Positions 17,872 through 28,715 of a stretch of DNA of 64,000 nt are shown here, piece by piece. The stretch covers positions 310,001 through 374,000 of the forward strand of contig NZ_CP031395.1 of NCBI RefSeq assembly GCF_004328645.1, written 5' to 3'. This stretch comes from Hylemonella gracilis. GTDB taxonomy: Bacteria > Pseudomonadota > Gammaproteobacteria > Burkholderiales > Burkholderiaceae_C. Positions within the stretch are counted from its first letter, which is position 1. Each line of letters starts with the position of its first letter. The position numbers and the translations under genes are program-made. The notes beneath the pieces are model-generated. The model searched no databases. It saw only the letters and a list, made by a program, of their open reading frames with translations, and had not been told where the DNA came from.

Positions 17872-19374
17872 ATGCTGGCACGGTTGACGGCGACGGCCCT
17901 GTTTTTCTTCGGCGCGGCCCCCCTGGCGTGGGCCGCCACTTGCCCCGGCAACGGCCCGCAACCCGGCTGGGTGAGCAGCCCCGACGCGATTTCGGGCGCG
18001 TACTTCCACGCGGCGGGCGTGTCCAGCCAGAGCCGTGGCCCGCTGGCCGAGCGCCTGGACTCCGCCCGGCAGAACGCCTTGCGCAGCCTGTCCAGCCTGA
18101 TCCAGGTCGAGGTGCGCAATTCGCTGTCGATGGAACAGTCGCAACGCCAGAGCGGTGGCGCGGTGCTGACCGAGTCCACCCTGCGCACGCTGACCGAGAC
18201 CTCCACCCAGGCCACGCTGGAAAGCGTTGAGACCATGGAGACCTGGGAAGACGCCGCAAGCTGCCAGGTCTGGGTGCGCGTGCGCATCGCCCGCCAGATC
18301 CTGGAAGAGAAAAAGAGAACCGCGCTGGCGCGTCAGCTCTTCGCTCAATTCAACGCCCAGCTGGCGACCGCGCAGGACGACAGCCTGGTCCTGGCGACGC
18401 GGCAGATCGCGCTGGAAGCGGCGCAGGACGGACTGCCGCGCATCACGCTGGCGCTGATCCCGGAGGCCAGCTCGCCCGCTTATTACACCCAGCAGCTGCG
18501 CCGGCTGGACCAGGCCCTGGGCGCCACCGCGCGCGAGGTGGAGCACGCGCGCCAGCGCCTCGCGCAGGCCGACGAACAGTTGCTCAAGGCCGAAGACCTG
18601 CCCGACGAAGCGGCCAAGGCCCGCCTGCGCCTGGCCGCCATCGGCATCTACCGCCAGTTGCTGCAGCAGCACGCCCAGGGCCTGCCGCCGCTGTTCGCAC
18701 CCGGCGATCTCTACATCAAGCTGGCCGAAGCCGAAGAGCTGCGCGCCAACCGCTGCGGCGCCAAGACCTATTACCAGCTGGCACTGTCGTCGCGGCAGCT
18801 GATGGACCGCAGCGCCCTCGCGCGTCAGCGCGCCGACCACCTGAACTGCTCGGCGACGGATCTGGAAACCGCACGCTGGCGCCAGTACTTCGAAGGCCGT
18901 CCGCTGGAACTGCTGTGCCTGCAGAAGGCGCAGACCGCCACCGCCACACCCTGGCCCAAGGCCTGCGACGAAGTGGGCAATGTGTTCCGTGCCCTGGGCG
19001 CGGACCTGCAAACCCGCCGCGCGGCCCTGCCCGCCGCGCAGACGCAGGCCTTGCTCCAAGGCAACCTCCCGGAAAAACTCGGCACCCCAGGCGGCACGGA
19101 TCGCCCCATGCTGGTGATGCTGGCTTCCGGGAAACTGAACAGCCGCCAGGACCGGGCCCCCGACGGCAAGCCCGCGCGTGAATACCAGTTCGAAGGCCTG
19201 CTCTGGACCCTGCTCTGGGACGGCGGCAAGCCGGTCTACAGCGACCGCTTCCAGGGCCTGACGGGCTGGAACCCGGTCTCGCCGGAGATGACCCTGGACG
19301 TGCTGGCGCTCAATGTGGTGCGGCGCTGGCAAGACCGCTTCGGCAAGTTCCTGAACCCGGAGATCGCCCCATGA
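17872..19374 (+). CDS. Exported LPP20-like protein of unknown function
   Basis: A 500-residue protein with a signal peptide (LTATALFFFGAAPLAWAA). Residues ~20-140 resemble the LPP20 fold (FHAAGVSS, ARQNALRSLSSLIQVEVRNS, CQVWVRVRI). Two helical, Q/A-rich segments follow, then a C-terminal region (LVMLASGKLN, YQFEGLLWTLLWDGGKPVYS). The start was taken at 17872 because AAGGGG lies just upstream. An earlier ATG at 17818 overlaps the preceding stop but gives a poor signal peptide. The next gene overlaps it by 4 bases, so they are translationally coupled. I do not recognise a specific family beyond LPP20. Confidence 0.65.
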   Translation: MLARLTATALFFFGAAPLAWAATCPGNGPQPGWVSSPDAISGAYFHAAGVSSQSRGPLAERLDSARQNALRSLSSLIQVEVRNSLSMEQSQRQSGGAVLTESTLRTLTETSTQATLESVETMETWEDAASCQVWVRVRIARQILEEKKRTALARQLFAQFNAQLATAQDDSLVLATRQIALEAAQDGLPRITLALIPEASSPAYYTQQLRRLDQALGATAREVEHARQRLAQADEQLLKAEDLPDEAAKARLRLAAIGIYRQLLQQHAQGLPPLFAPGDLYIKLAEAEELRANRCGAKTYYQLALSSRQLMDRSALARQRADHLNCSATDLETARWRQYFEGRPLELLCLQKAQTATATPWPKACDEVGNVFRALGADLQTRRAALPAAQTQALLQGNLPEKLGTPGGTDRPMLVMLASGKLNSRQDRAPDGKPAREYQFEGLLWTLLWDGGKPVYSDRFQGLTGWNPVSPEMTLDVLALNVVRRWQDRFGKFLNPEIAP

Positions 19375-20522
19375 AGCGCGCAGGCGTCGCCTTGCTGCTG
19401 ACCCTGGCGACGATGCTCGGGGCCTGGCGGCCAGCATCCGCGCTGGCCGCCGCCCCCGCGCGCAAGGTGGCCGTGCTGGTGTACGCACCGACCACGCTGC
19501 CAACGGCTCACGCGCGCATCGCGCAAACCCGGCTGGAACAGCTTCTGGGCGACAACGGCCTGACGGTGCTGGACCGCGAACAAGCCGAGAAGCTGAAGAA
19601 AGGCTGGGGCCGACTGCAAGACCCGGGCGCGCTGATCACGGCCGAGGAATTCGTGGCCAATGCCTCGAAGTACGCCCTCGATGGCATCTACCGGGTCTAC
19701 CTCGACACCGGCGTGACCCGCGGCGTCGCCGGCCTGTACAGCGCCACGGCGCTGTCGGACATCCGCTACGTGGGCGAGGACGCGCAGGTGCGCGCGGCCG
19801 CCTCGCCACCCATGGGGGTCAAGGGCCTGCCGCCCTCGGACGGGTTGACCGAGGGCGCGGCGGTCAGCAACGCCATCCAGCGCGCGGTGGACGCCACGGC
19901 ACAGTCGCTCGGCCTGCAGGTGCAGGACTACACCAACCCCCGGCTGTTCAGCGTGAGGCTGCAGCCCGTGCCGACGGCCAGCCCCGATTACCGCGCCGAG
20001 CCCCGGCCCGAGCCCCTGATGCCCAGCCATCCGGCGCTGAAGCGGGTCAAGCTCGCCGATGGCGATTGGCTCAGCGAAGAAATCACCTGCGCGCAGCCCT
20101 CGTCCGACGGCAAGATGGTGGCGGTGGGTGGCTACATCCGTAAGACGCAGCTGCTGGGCGGACGCCCGCAGCGCAGCTATGGCTCCACCGTGCATGTGCT
20201 CGACCTGGGCGCGGACAAGGAAGTCGCCACCTTCGTCTCGGCCCCGGTGACAGACCGCACACGCGAGGAACAGGGCGGCAGCAAGGTGCTGGATTGCCTC
20301 TTCCTCTCCGGCTGGCGCTACGTCGCGGCCATCACCAACAGCAAGCTCTTTCTGTGGGACACGGAACGCGGCGCGGTGATGAGCGAAATCACCTTCGACC
20401 GCGCCTACGAACGGGCCCGGCTCGAGCATGGGCGCGGCGGGGATCAGGACTACCTGTCCTTCTCCTTCCAGGGGCTCACGACCGGAAGTGGCCGGGTCAG
20501 CTACCGCATCACCCGGGAATAA
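19371..20522 (+). CDS. Exported protein, CsgG/TolB-N-like N-terminus, unknown function
   Basis: A 383-residue protein with a signal peptide ending near ASALAAAPAR. The first domain (KVAVLVYAPTTLPTAHARIA, LGDNGLTVLDREQAEKL) looks like the nucleotide-loop fold of CsgG/FlgT/TolB-N-type periplasmic proteins. The C-terminal part (GDWLSEEITCAQPSSDGKMV, VHVLDLGADKEVATF, SKLFLWDTERGAVMSEITF) reads like two to three WD/beta-propeller-type blades. The ATGA overlap with the previous gene implies a shared operon. No closer identification is possible by eye. Confidence 0.6.
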   Translation: MKRAGVALLLTLATMLGAWRPASALAAAPARKVAVLVYAPTTLPTAHARIAQTRLEQLLGDNGLTVLDREQAEKLKKGWGRLQDPGALITAEEFVANASKYALDGIYRVYLDTGVTRGVAGLYSATALSDIRYVGEDAQVRAAASPPMGVKGLPPSDGLTEGAAVSNAIQRAVDATAQSLGLQVQDYTNPRLFSVRLQPVPTASPDYRAEPRPEPLMPSHPALKRVKLADGDWLSEEITCAQPSSDGKMVAVGGYIRKTQLLGGRPQRSYGSTVHVLDLGADKEVATFVSAPVTDRTREEQGGSKVLDCLFLSGWRYVAAITNSKLFLWDTERGAVMSEITFDRAYERARLEHGRGGDQDYLSFSFQGLTTGSGRVSYRITRE

Positions 20523-20584
20523 ATGCGCTGTCACCTCAGGCCCGCCCGCACGGGAGCCATCGTTTTTTCAACAAGGAGCTTTGT

Positions 20585-21163
20585 ATGTCACACCGTTTCC
20601 TCCAACGTATCGCCGCCCTGGCGGGTGTCCTGCTCGTCGGCGCATGTTCCGCGCCCACCAAGGTGGCGGAATGCGTCTTCCCCAACTCCAGCCAGCCCGC
20701 GCCGGGCTGGATCTGCGATCAACCGGTCGACGGCCTGGCCGTCGCGGCGGTCGGCTCGGCCACCCGGTCGGAAGCCGGCCTGGACTTCATGAAGCAGATG
20801 GCCGCCACCGCCGCGCGCGTCCAACTGGCGCAGCAGATGCGGGTCGAGGTGGAGAACCTGATCAAGCAGTACGCCGAAACCACGGGGGCCGGCGGCAGCG
20901 AGACGGTGGACCGCGTGAACACCGCGGTCACCAAGCAGATCACCAGCCAGAGCCTGCAGGGCACACGCATCGTGCGCAGCCTGCAAGGCCCCGATGGCAC
21001 GCTGTACGTGCTGGTCGGCCTGGACCCGAATGCCACCGAGCTCGCGGCCAAAACCGCCATCAGGACCAGCATGAACAATGAACAGGCTGCCTGGCAACAG
21101 TTCAAGTCCCAGAAGGGTCAGGAAGAGCTGGCGGCCGACATCGCCCGCCTGTCCCGGAAATAA
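20585..21163 (+). CDS. LPP20-family lipoprotein
   Basis: A 192-residue lipoprotein. The signal peptide ends in a lipobox (VLLVGAC), so Cys after LVGA would be lipidated. Then comes an LPP20 domain (GLAVAAVGSATRS, ARVQLAQQMRVEVENLIKQY, TSQSLQGTRIVRSLQGPDGT and LYVLVGLDP). LPP20-family proteins include flagellar FlgP and cell-envelope lipoproteins. AAGGAG upstream fixes the start. It sits 62 bases after the previous gene and shares the LPP20 theme with the gene at 17872, so these three probably act together at the envelope. Function is unproven. Confidence 0.75.
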   Translation: MSHRFLQRIAALAGVLLVGACSAPTKVAECVFPNSSQPAPGWICDQPVDGLAVAAVGSATRSEAGLDFMKQMAATAARVQLAQQMRVEVENLIKQYAETTGAGGSETVDRVNTAVTKQITSQSLQGTRIVRSLQGPDGTLYVLVGLDPNATELAAKTAIRTSMNNEQAAWQQFKSQKGQEELAADIARLSRK

Positions 21164-21168
21164 GGCCA

Positions 21169-21205
21169 CCGACCGGCGGCCCGCCCCAAGGCGGGGCTCG
21201 GTCGG
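21169..21205 (+). terminator. Strong two-step hairpin after the LPP20 lipoprotein gene
   Basis: CCGACCG pairs with CGGTCGG, and inside it CCCGCC-CCAA-GGCGGG forms a second stem. It begins 5 bases after the stop codon. No T-run follows, so it may stabilise the 3' end or act with Rho rather than be an intrinsic terminator. Confidence 0.4.
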
Positions 21206-21356
21206 GCCAGCCGGCGTGGAAGCATCCGACCTAGCACGCACCGGCCACGGTCTAAGCCTTCAGTTGAAGGGGAAAACGGCCTCAGCACGCGGTTTAGCGC
21301 CAGCACAGGCCCGCAAGAATCCTGTTCCAGATTTGTTCTGTTTCAGGGGTTTTCCG

Positions 21357-21965
21357 ATGATCTCAGGTGTCAACAATACGCTGCTGGGTTACCTGGCGTC
21401 CCAAGGTTTGCTGACGCCTGCCGTGGCGGGCAACATCGCCAGCGCGGGCAACACGACCGGCTCGACGACCAGCACCAGCAGCGACGAGACGATTTCGCAG
21501 GCCTCGATCGATCGCGCGGCCGGCATGTTCAAGACGGCGACCATCGCCCGCAACCTGGAATCCGCCCAGGTGTCGTTGGCGGCCGATCTGCGCGCGGCCC
21601 TGACCAAGGCGCTGGCCAAGCTGTCCGAGCCCGTCCAGTTCTCGGTGAACAGCAAGGGTGAAGTTGAAGTCAAGGGCAACGACAAGGACAAGGCCGCGGT
21701 ACAGGCCGTGCTGAAAGCCGACACCAGCGACCCCAGCCTCGCCAACCGCATCGCCACCCAGGCCAGCGACGCGATGCAGATCTCGACGCAGATCCAGCAA
21801 AGCGCCGCGATTTCGCAAGCCGCCAAGTCGTCCAAGACGCCCGATGGCGTGATTTCGCTCTACCAGTCCCTGATGCAGCAGACGGCCGCGACCAGCGTGG
21901 TGTTCTCGGTCTCTGCCGATTCGAGCTCCCTGACCTACCCCGGTTCGCTCAAGGTCAAGGCCTGA
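21357..21965 (+). CDS. Hypothetical protein, Ser/Thr/Ala-rich, no signal peptide
   Basis: A 202-residue protein that I do not recognise. It begins MISGVNNTLLGYLASQGLLT and continues with a Gly/Ser/Thr linker (GNTTGSTTSTSSDE). A predicted helical body follows (FKTATIARNLESAQVSLAAD), then a central VQFSVNSKGEVEVKGNDKDK element and a C-terminal VVFSVSADSSSLTYPGSL strand pair. There is no signal peptide or membrane helix. AGGGG at 21344-21348 supports the start. It lies 193 bases past the LPP20 gene with a hairpin between, so it is probably a separate unit. Confidence 0.6.
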   Translation: MISGVNNTLLGYLASQGLLTPAVAGNIASAGNTTGSTTSTSSDETISQASIDRAAGMFKTATIARNLESAQVSLAADLRAALTKALAKLSEPVQFSVNSKGEVEVKGNDKDKAAVQAVLKADTSDPSLANRIATQASDAMQISTQIQQSAAISQAAKSSKTPDGVISLYQSLMQQTAATSVVFSVSADSSSLTYPGSLKVKA

Positions 21966-22076
21966 GGCCTGCCGCTCGCATCCCGCGCGCCGACGTCTCT
22001 TGAGGAACAAGAGCGCGGCGCGAGGCAAAAACCCGCCCCCGCGGACGGCCGAGCCGCTTCGGGGACAATCTCGGGC

Positions 22077-23682
<1,606 letters not shown>

Positions 23683-23736
23683 GGCCGAAGCCCGCACACG
23701 GCGAGCAATCAGAGCGGGAACGACACGCCAGGCCGG

Positions 23737-25455
23737 TCAATGCCCGCGCGCGTGTCCGGGCAGCAGTTGCTTGAGCACGTGGTCCGTCATGCCGCGCGCG
23801 AGTTCGTGCTCGCCCTGGAACACGGTGCCCTGGGTTTCCTTCTGGAGCAGCTCGGCTTCTTCGTCGTTGTGCGTGCGCAGCACGATCTGGATCTCGGGAT
23901 TGAGCTGGCGCGCGATCTCGACCATCTGGCGCACGTTCACGGTGTCGGGAATGGCGATGACCAACATGGCCGCGCGCGTCACATGGGCCTGGATCAGCAC
24001 CTCCGGCGTCTGCGCGTCGCCACTGACCGCGGGCACACCCTTCTTGCGCAAGGCATCCACGAGTTCGCGGTTCTGCTCGGCCACCACGTAGGGGATGTGG
24101 TTTTCGCTCAGGCTGCGCGCGATTCGGCGCCCCACCCGACCGTAGCCGACCAGCACCACCTGCTTGGTCAGCAGGCGGGGGTCGGTGCTCATGGGCAGTT
24201 CGGACAGCGGATCGTCACGCAATTCGAGGCGGCGCGCGAATTCCGAGCGCGCCAGCAGCCAGCGTCGGATCGGATCGACCGCGGCGAACAGGGAGGCATT
24301 GAGCGCGATCGAGATCAGGGCCCCAGCCAGCACCAGGCTCTGCCCTTCCGCCGGCATCATGTGCAGGGCCACGCCCATGCCGGCCAGGATGAAGGAGAAC
24401 TCGCCGATCTGCGCCAGGCTCGCGCCCACGGTCAGCGCCGTGTTGAAGGGGTAGCGGAACAGCAGCACGATGGCCACGGCGGCCACCGTCTTGCCGACGA
24501 GGATGATGGTCACCACGGCCAGCAGCTTGAGCGGCTGCTGAATGATGACGGCCGGGTCGAACAGCATGCCGACCGAGACGAAGAAGAGCACGGCAAAAGC
24601 GTCGCGCAGGGGCAACGACTCGTCGGCCGCGCGGTGGCTGAACTCGGACTCGCGCATCATCATGCCGGCGAAGAAGGCACCGAGCGCGAAGGACACATCG
24701 AACAGCCTGGCCGCGCCAAAAGCCACGCCCACGGCCACCGCGACCACGCTGAGGGTGAACAGCTCGCGCGATCCCGTGCGCGCCACCCACCAGAGCAGGC
24801 GCGGCAGCACGCGCCGCCCCACCACCAGCATCAGCACCACAAAGGCCGTCACCTTGGCCAGGGTGATGCCCACCGTCGTCCCGATGTCTCCCATGGAAAA
24901 AGTGTGGACCGCACCCGGGGACGGCGGCGCGAGCACCTCGGCCACGGCGGGCATCAGCACCAGGACCAGCACCATCACCAGGTCCTCGACCACCAGCCAG
25001 CCCACGGCGATCTGACCGTTGACCGACTTGAGCAGGTTCTTGGCTTCCAGCGCGCGCAGCAGCACCACCGTGCTGGCCACGGAGAGACAGAGGCCGAAGA
25101 CCAGGGAACCGCCCAGGCCCCAGTCCCAGAACCAGGAGACCGCCATGCCCAGGGTCGTGGCCACCGCGATCTGCACGATGGCACCCGGCACCGCGATCCG
25201 GCGCACGGCCATCAGGTCCTGCAGGGAAAAGTGCAGGCCCACGCCGAACATCAGCAGCATCACGCCGATCTCGGCCAGCTGGCCAGCCAGGCCCACGTCG
25301 GCCACGAAACCCGGGGAATTCGGCCCGACCACGATGCCCGCGACCAGGTAGCCCACCAGCGGCGGCATGTTGAGCTTGGTGGCCAGGAGGCCCAGCACCA
25401 TGGCGATGCCAAAACCGAAGGCGATGGTAGCGATCAGGCTGACGTCGTGGGGCAT
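23737..25455 (-). CDS. YbaL/KefB-type CPA2 cation:proton antiporter
   Basis: A 572-residue protein with 12-13 membrane helices (residues ~5-395) followed by a cytoplasmic RCK/TrkA-N domain (VVLVGYGRVGRRIARSL, ~430-560). The membrane half contains LMFGVGLHFSLQDLMAVRRI and VVEDLVMVLVLVLMPAV, closely like E. coli YbaL. CPA2 family members exchange K+ or Na+ for H+. The start at 25455 gives a normal hydrophobic N-terminus (MPHDVSLIATIAFGFG). It converges with tgt and lies 91 bases downstream of the Mrp operon. That places two cation/proton antiport systems side by side. Confidence 0.9.
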   Translation of the reverse strand: MPHDVSLIATIAFGFGIAMVLGLLATKLNMPPLVGYLVAGIVVGPNSPGFVADVGLAGQLAEIGVMLLMFGVGLHFSLQDLMAVRRIAVPGAIVQIAVATTLGMAVSWFWDWGLGGSLVFGLCLSVASTVVLLRALEAKNLLKSVNGQIAVGWLVVEDLVMVLVLVLMPAVAEVLAPPSPGAVHTFSMGDIGTTVGITLAKVTAFVVLMLVVGRRVLPRLLWWVARTGSRELFTLSVVAVAVGVAFGAARLFDVSFALGAFFAGMMMRESEFSHRAADESLPLRDAFAVLFFVSVGMLFDPAVIIQQPLKLLAVVTIILVGKTVAAVAIVLLFRYPFNTALTVGASLAQIGEFSFILAGMGVALHMMPAEGQSLVLAGALISIALNASLFAAVDPIRRWLLARSEFARRLELRDDPLSELPMSTDPRLLTKQVVLVGYGRVGRRIARSLSENHIPYVVAEQNRELVDALRKKGVPAVSGDAQTPEVLIQAHVTRAAMLVIAIPDTVNVRQMVEIARQLNPEIQIVLRTHNDEEAELLQKETQGTVFQGEHELARGMTDHVLKQLLPGHARGH

Positions 25456-25546
25456 GCGCGCGCTCTCAAAAAAGGAGCAATTCCAGATGGGTAAGGGGCA
25501 AAGCCGACGATAACCGACTTTTCCGGCGCCCGCGGAGGCCCGTCGT

Positions 25547-25903
25547 CTATCGACCGGGCTGTCCGGCGTCCTGGTTCTTGGCCAGGGGCGGCGGCAAGGC
25601 GTCCCCCGCGCGACGGCGGCGGAACAGCGCGGCACGCGCCAGCACAATGGTGGTCACGGGCGCGGTAATGGACAGGATGATGATGATCAACCAGACATGC
25701 AGCGACAGCTCTCCCGCGCGCGCCGAGAAATGGACGATGGACGCCAGCGTCACGATCCAGGCCGCCAGCGTGGAGGCCAGCGCGGGCGCATGCATGCGCG
25801 TGAAGAAGTCCGGCAGACGCCACAATCCCAAGCCGGCGGCCAGCACCACCACGCCGCTGAGCAGCAGCAGACCGGTCACCACGTAATCGCTCCAGGGCGT
25901 CAT
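25547..25903 (-). CDS. mrpG: Mrp/Pha antiporter subunit G
   Basis: A 118-residue, three-helix membrane protein, last gene of the Mrp operon. It carries the MrpG/PhaG pattern (LLLLSGVVVLAAGLGLWRLP, DFFTRMHAPALASTLAAW, LIIIILSITAPVTTIVLARA). MrpG is a small essential subunit of the multi-subunit monovalent cation:proton antiporter. It overlaps mrpF by 4 bases (ATGA). Confidence 0.92.
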   Translation of the reverse strand: MTPWSDYVVTGLLLLSGVVVLAAGLGLWRLPDFFTRMHAPALASTLAAWIVTLASIVHFSARAGELSLHVWLIIIILSITAPVTTIVLARAALFRRRRAGDALPPPLAKNQDAGQPGR

Positions 25904-26187
25904 TCGATCACCTCCCCACGCAACAGGAACTTGGCCAGCGCCAGCGACCCCACGAAGCCGAACAGCACCATCAGGAAGGCACCCTCGAAGTACATGCTGC
26001 TGTCGTAGCGGATGGCCAGCACGAGCATGACCAGCATGCCCACGACGTAGATGAAATCAAGCGCCAGCACCCGGTCCTGGGCGCTGGGGCCGCGCAACAG
26101 GCGCAGCAGGCCCAGGCCCATGGCCAGGACATAGAGCACAAGGGTCACTGCGATGGCGTGGGTCAGCAAAGGACTCATGGCGGTCAT
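25900..26187 (-). CDS. mrpF: Mrp/Pha antiporter subunit F
   Basis: A 95-residue membrane protein with three helices and the MrpF signature GPSAQDRVLALDFIYVVGML (the conserved Asp pair). MrpF is a small subunit of the Mrp cation/proton antiporter. It overlaps mrpE and mrpG by 4 bases each, so translation is coupled throughout the operon. Confidence 0.92.
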   Translation of the reverse strand: MTAMSPLLTHAIAVTLVLYVLAMGLGLLRLLRGPSAQDRVLALDFIYVVGMLVMLVLAIRYDSSMYFEGAFLMVLFGFVGSLALAKFLLRGEVIE

Positions 26188-26675
26188 GGCAGGATCTCCA
26201 GCAAGGGCCGCTCGTAGCGGGTCTTGTAATGGTCGATGAAGACGGCCTCGTCACCGGGCAGGTCAAACACATGCAGCAGCAGGCGGCTGCGGTCCGGGGC
26301 CAGTTCGCACCACACCGTGCCGGGGATCACGGCAGTGATCATGGCCAGGGCGGCCAGGGCGTGGTCATTGCGCAGGTCCAGCGGCACCACGACGAAGCGG
26401 CTGGCCGGGGGCGCGCGGCGCGCGCGCAGCACCCCGCGCACGACCTCGATCCCCGACAGCACCACGTCGCCACCGACGCGCAGCACCAGAAGGAGCAGCC
26501 GCAGGGGACGACGCACCACAGGTCCGGGGGGGCGCAGGGGCGCGGCCAGCACGGGCAGCACAACCGCCACCACCACGCCCAGCAGCAGGTTGCCGGGGCT
26601 CAGGCTGCGGTTCAGCATCAGCCACAAGGCCAGCAAACCGACTGAGAGCAAGGGGGCGGGAAGCCAGCGCTTCAT
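26184..26675 (-). CDS. mrpE: Mrp/Pha antiporter subunit E
   Basis: A 163-residue protein with N-terminal membrane helices (LLSVGLLALWLMLNRSLSPG, LLLGVVVAVVLPVLA). The conserved MrpE C-terminal domain follows (VVPLDLRNDHALAALAMITA, VIPGTVWCELAP, LLLHVFDLPGDEAV). AGGAGG upstream of the ATG at 26675 fixes the start. It overlaps mrpD by 4 bases. The frame continues far upstream inside mrpD but that part is antiparallel-frame noise. Confidence 0.92.
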   Translation of the reverse strand: MKRWLPAPLLSVGLLALWLMLNRSLSPGNLLLGVVVAVVLPVLAAPLRPPGPVVRRPLRLLLLVLRVGGDVVLSGIEVVRGVLRARRAPPASRFVVVPLDLRNDHALAALAMITAVIPGTVWCELAPDRSRLLLHVFDLPGDEAVFIDHYKTRYERPLLEILP

Positions 26676-28339
26676 GGCCGGACCTCCTGTGACGCGGCCA
26701 GAGGCACGGGCGGCACCGGGCGCGCCGACATCACGGCCGCGATGTACTGGCCGGGCGCGTGCAGGGTCGCGGCGGTCTTGCGCATGTAATCCAGGGCCTG
26801 CCCAGCCTGCAGCACCAGGCTCAGGCCACCGGCGAGCAGCAGGCCGATGGGCAGGGTCTCGGCCACGCGCAGACGCGGCGATGGCCGGGCCTCGGCGGTC
26901 CAGAAATGGCGCATGCCGATGCGCAGCAGCGCGGTGGCCGCCATCAGGCCGGATAGCAGCAGCAAGGCGAACAGCACCCAGGCCGCGGGGCGGTGCAGGT
27001 CCAGCAGGGCCGTGAGCATGGCCAGCTTGGCCACGAAGCCCGACAGCGGCGGCAAACCGCTGACCACCAGGGCGCAGACCGCGAAGGTCAAGCCCAGGAA
27101 AGCCAGGGCGGCCGGGATGGCGCGACCGATCAGCACTTCCTCGTCGTCGTCGAGGTTGACGCCGGGCAGGGGTTCCGACGCGATGAAGGCGGGCAAGGTG
27201 TCCTGGCCATCGTCGATCGCGTCCGGGCCAAGTTCGACCTGGCGCGCGCGCTCCAGCAGCTCCACCAGCAGGAAGAGCGCGGCCCCCGCCAGCGTGGAGC
27301 TGGCTAGGTAGTACAGCGCGCCGCCCGCCAGCGCGGGTGCGCCAAAACCGAAGGCGGCGATCAGCGTGCCCGAGGAGGCGATCACGCTGTAGGCGGCGAA
27401 GCGCCCCAGCTGTTGCGAGGCCAGCATGCCCACGGCGCCGAAGGCCAACGTGGCGGCGCCGCCCCAGACCAGGGCCGCGCCACCAAAGGGCGCGCCACCA
27501 CCCACCTCGGCCGGGAAGCACAAGGTCCACAGGCGCAGCACGGCATACACCCCCACCTTGGTCAGGATGGCGAAGAGCGCGGCCACCGGCGCGCTGGCCG
27601 CACCGTAAGCCCCCGGCAGCCAGAAATTCAGCGGCCAGAGCGCCGCCTTGGACAGAAAGGCCACGGCCAGGATGGCCGCGCCCGCGTGCAGCAGGCCGCG
27701 GTCGGCCTCGGCCACGAGCGGCAACTTGGCCGCGATGTCGGCCATGTTGAGCGTGCCGGTCACGCCATACAACACGGCCACGCCGATCAGGAACAGCAGC
27801 GAGGCCACGAGGTTGACCGCGATGTAGTGCAGGCCGGCTCGCACACGCTGCGTCCCGCCACCGTGCAGCAACAGGCCGTAGCTGGCCGCGAGCAGCACCT
27901 CGAAGAACACGAAAAGGTTGAACAAGTCGGCCGTCAGGAAGGCGCCGTACAAGCCCATGAGCTGGAGCTGGAACAGCACATGGAAGTACACGCCGGCCTG
28001 GTGCCAGCGCGCCAGCGCGTAAAGCAGAGAGGCCAGGCCGATGCAGCCGGTGAGCACCAGCAACAGGGCCGACAGCCGGTCCAGCACCAGCACGATGCCG
28101 AAGGGCACGGGCCAGTTGCCTGGCAGGTAGACGCAAAAGGCTTGTGGCAAGTCCTGCGCATGCACCGCCTGCATGAGGTACACGGCCAGCAGCAGACCGG
28201 CCAGGGTCGAGGCCAGGTTGACCACGGCCTTGAGCCGACGGCGGCCTTCGCCCAGCAGCAGCATGAGCGCGGCCGTGGCCAGGGGCAGCAGCACCGGTGC
28301 GACGATCAACGGTGCACCCAGAGACAGCGCGCCCGTCAT
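26672..28339 (-). CDS. mrpD: Mrp/Pha antiporter subunit D
   Basis: A 555-residue, about 14-helix protein homologous to the proton-pumping NuoM/NuoN subunits of complex I. Family marks are LVLTGCIGLASLLYA, FNLFVFFEVLLAASYGLLLH (the conserved Glu), LLFLIGVAVLYGVTG, AFLSKAALWPLNFWLPGAYG (the conserved Lys) and SGLPPLSGFVAKLAML. MrpD with MrpA forms the ion-conducting core. A charged loop at roughly 370-400 (RARQVELGPDAIDDGQDTLP) is an insertion seen in many betaproteobacterial MrpD proteins. It overlaps mrpC and mrpE by 4 bases. Confidence 0.94.
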   Translation of the reverse strand: MTGALSLGAPLIVAPVLLPLATAALMLLLGEGRRRLKAVVNLASTLAGLLLAVYLMQAVHAQDLPQAFCVYLPGNWPVPFGIVLVLDRLSALLLVLTGCIGLASLLYALARWHQAGVYFHVLFQLQLMGLYGAFLTADLFNLFVFFEVLLAASYGLLLHGGGTQRVRAGLHYIAVNLVASLLFLIGVAVLYGVTGTLNMADIAAKLPLVAEADRGLLHAGAAILAVAFLSKAALWPLNFWLPGAYGAASAPVAALFAILTKVGVYAVLRLWTLCFPAEVGGGAPFGGAALVWGGAATLAFGAVGMLASQQLGRFAAYSVIASSGTLIAAFGFGAPALAGGALYYLASSTLAGAALFLLVELLERARQVELGPDAIDDGQDTLPAFIASEPLPGVNLDDDEEVLIGRAIPAALAFLGLTFAVCALVVSGLPPLSGFVAKLAMLTALLDLHRPAAWVLFALLLLSGLMAATALLRIGMRHFWTAEARPSPRLRVAETLPIGLLLAGGLSLVLQAGQALDYMRKTAATLHAPGQYIAAVMSARPVPPVPLAASQEVRP

Positions 28340-28680
28340 GGCCGCTCCTCCCGACCGTCCACGTGGTCACCGCCGGACAGGCCACGCAGGGCCAGCAGCA
28401 CGACGAGAAACAGGGCCGTGGTCGCGAAGCCGATCACGATGGCGGTCAGAACCAGGGACTGCGGCAACGGGTCGGTGTAGTTGTCCAGCGTGGGGGCCAG
28501 GCCGGGCAGCACGATGGGCTCCCTGTCGATGGCCAGACTGCCCACGCTGAAGATGAACAGGTTGATGGCATAGGACAGCAGGGACAGGCCGATCAGCACC
28601 TGGAAAGTACGCGGGCGCAGCAGCAACCAGACGCCGGAGCCGGCCAGGATGCCGATGACGATGGAGATCACGACTTCCAT
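28336..28680 (-). CDS. mrpC: Mrp/Pha antiporter subunit C
   Basis: A 114-residue, three-helix protein homologous to complex I subunit NuoK. It reads MEVVISIVIGILAGSGVWLL, TFQVLIGLSLLSYAINLFIF and DPLPQSLVLTAIVIGFATTA, which are the family segments. The start at 28680 gives the family length; the frame runs on to 28755 through the repeat at the end of mrpA and is not believed. It overlaps mrpD by 4 bases. Confidence 0.93.
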   Translation of the reverse strand: MEVVISIVIGILAGSGVWLLLRPRTFQVLIGLSLLSYAINLFIFSVGSLAIDREPIVLPGLAPTLDNYTDPLPQSLVLTAIVIGFATTALFLVVLLALRGLSGGDHVDGREERP

Positions 28681-28715
28681 GTCAGTGCCCCCGCCCCAAG
28701 CCGAGTGGACGGCCT

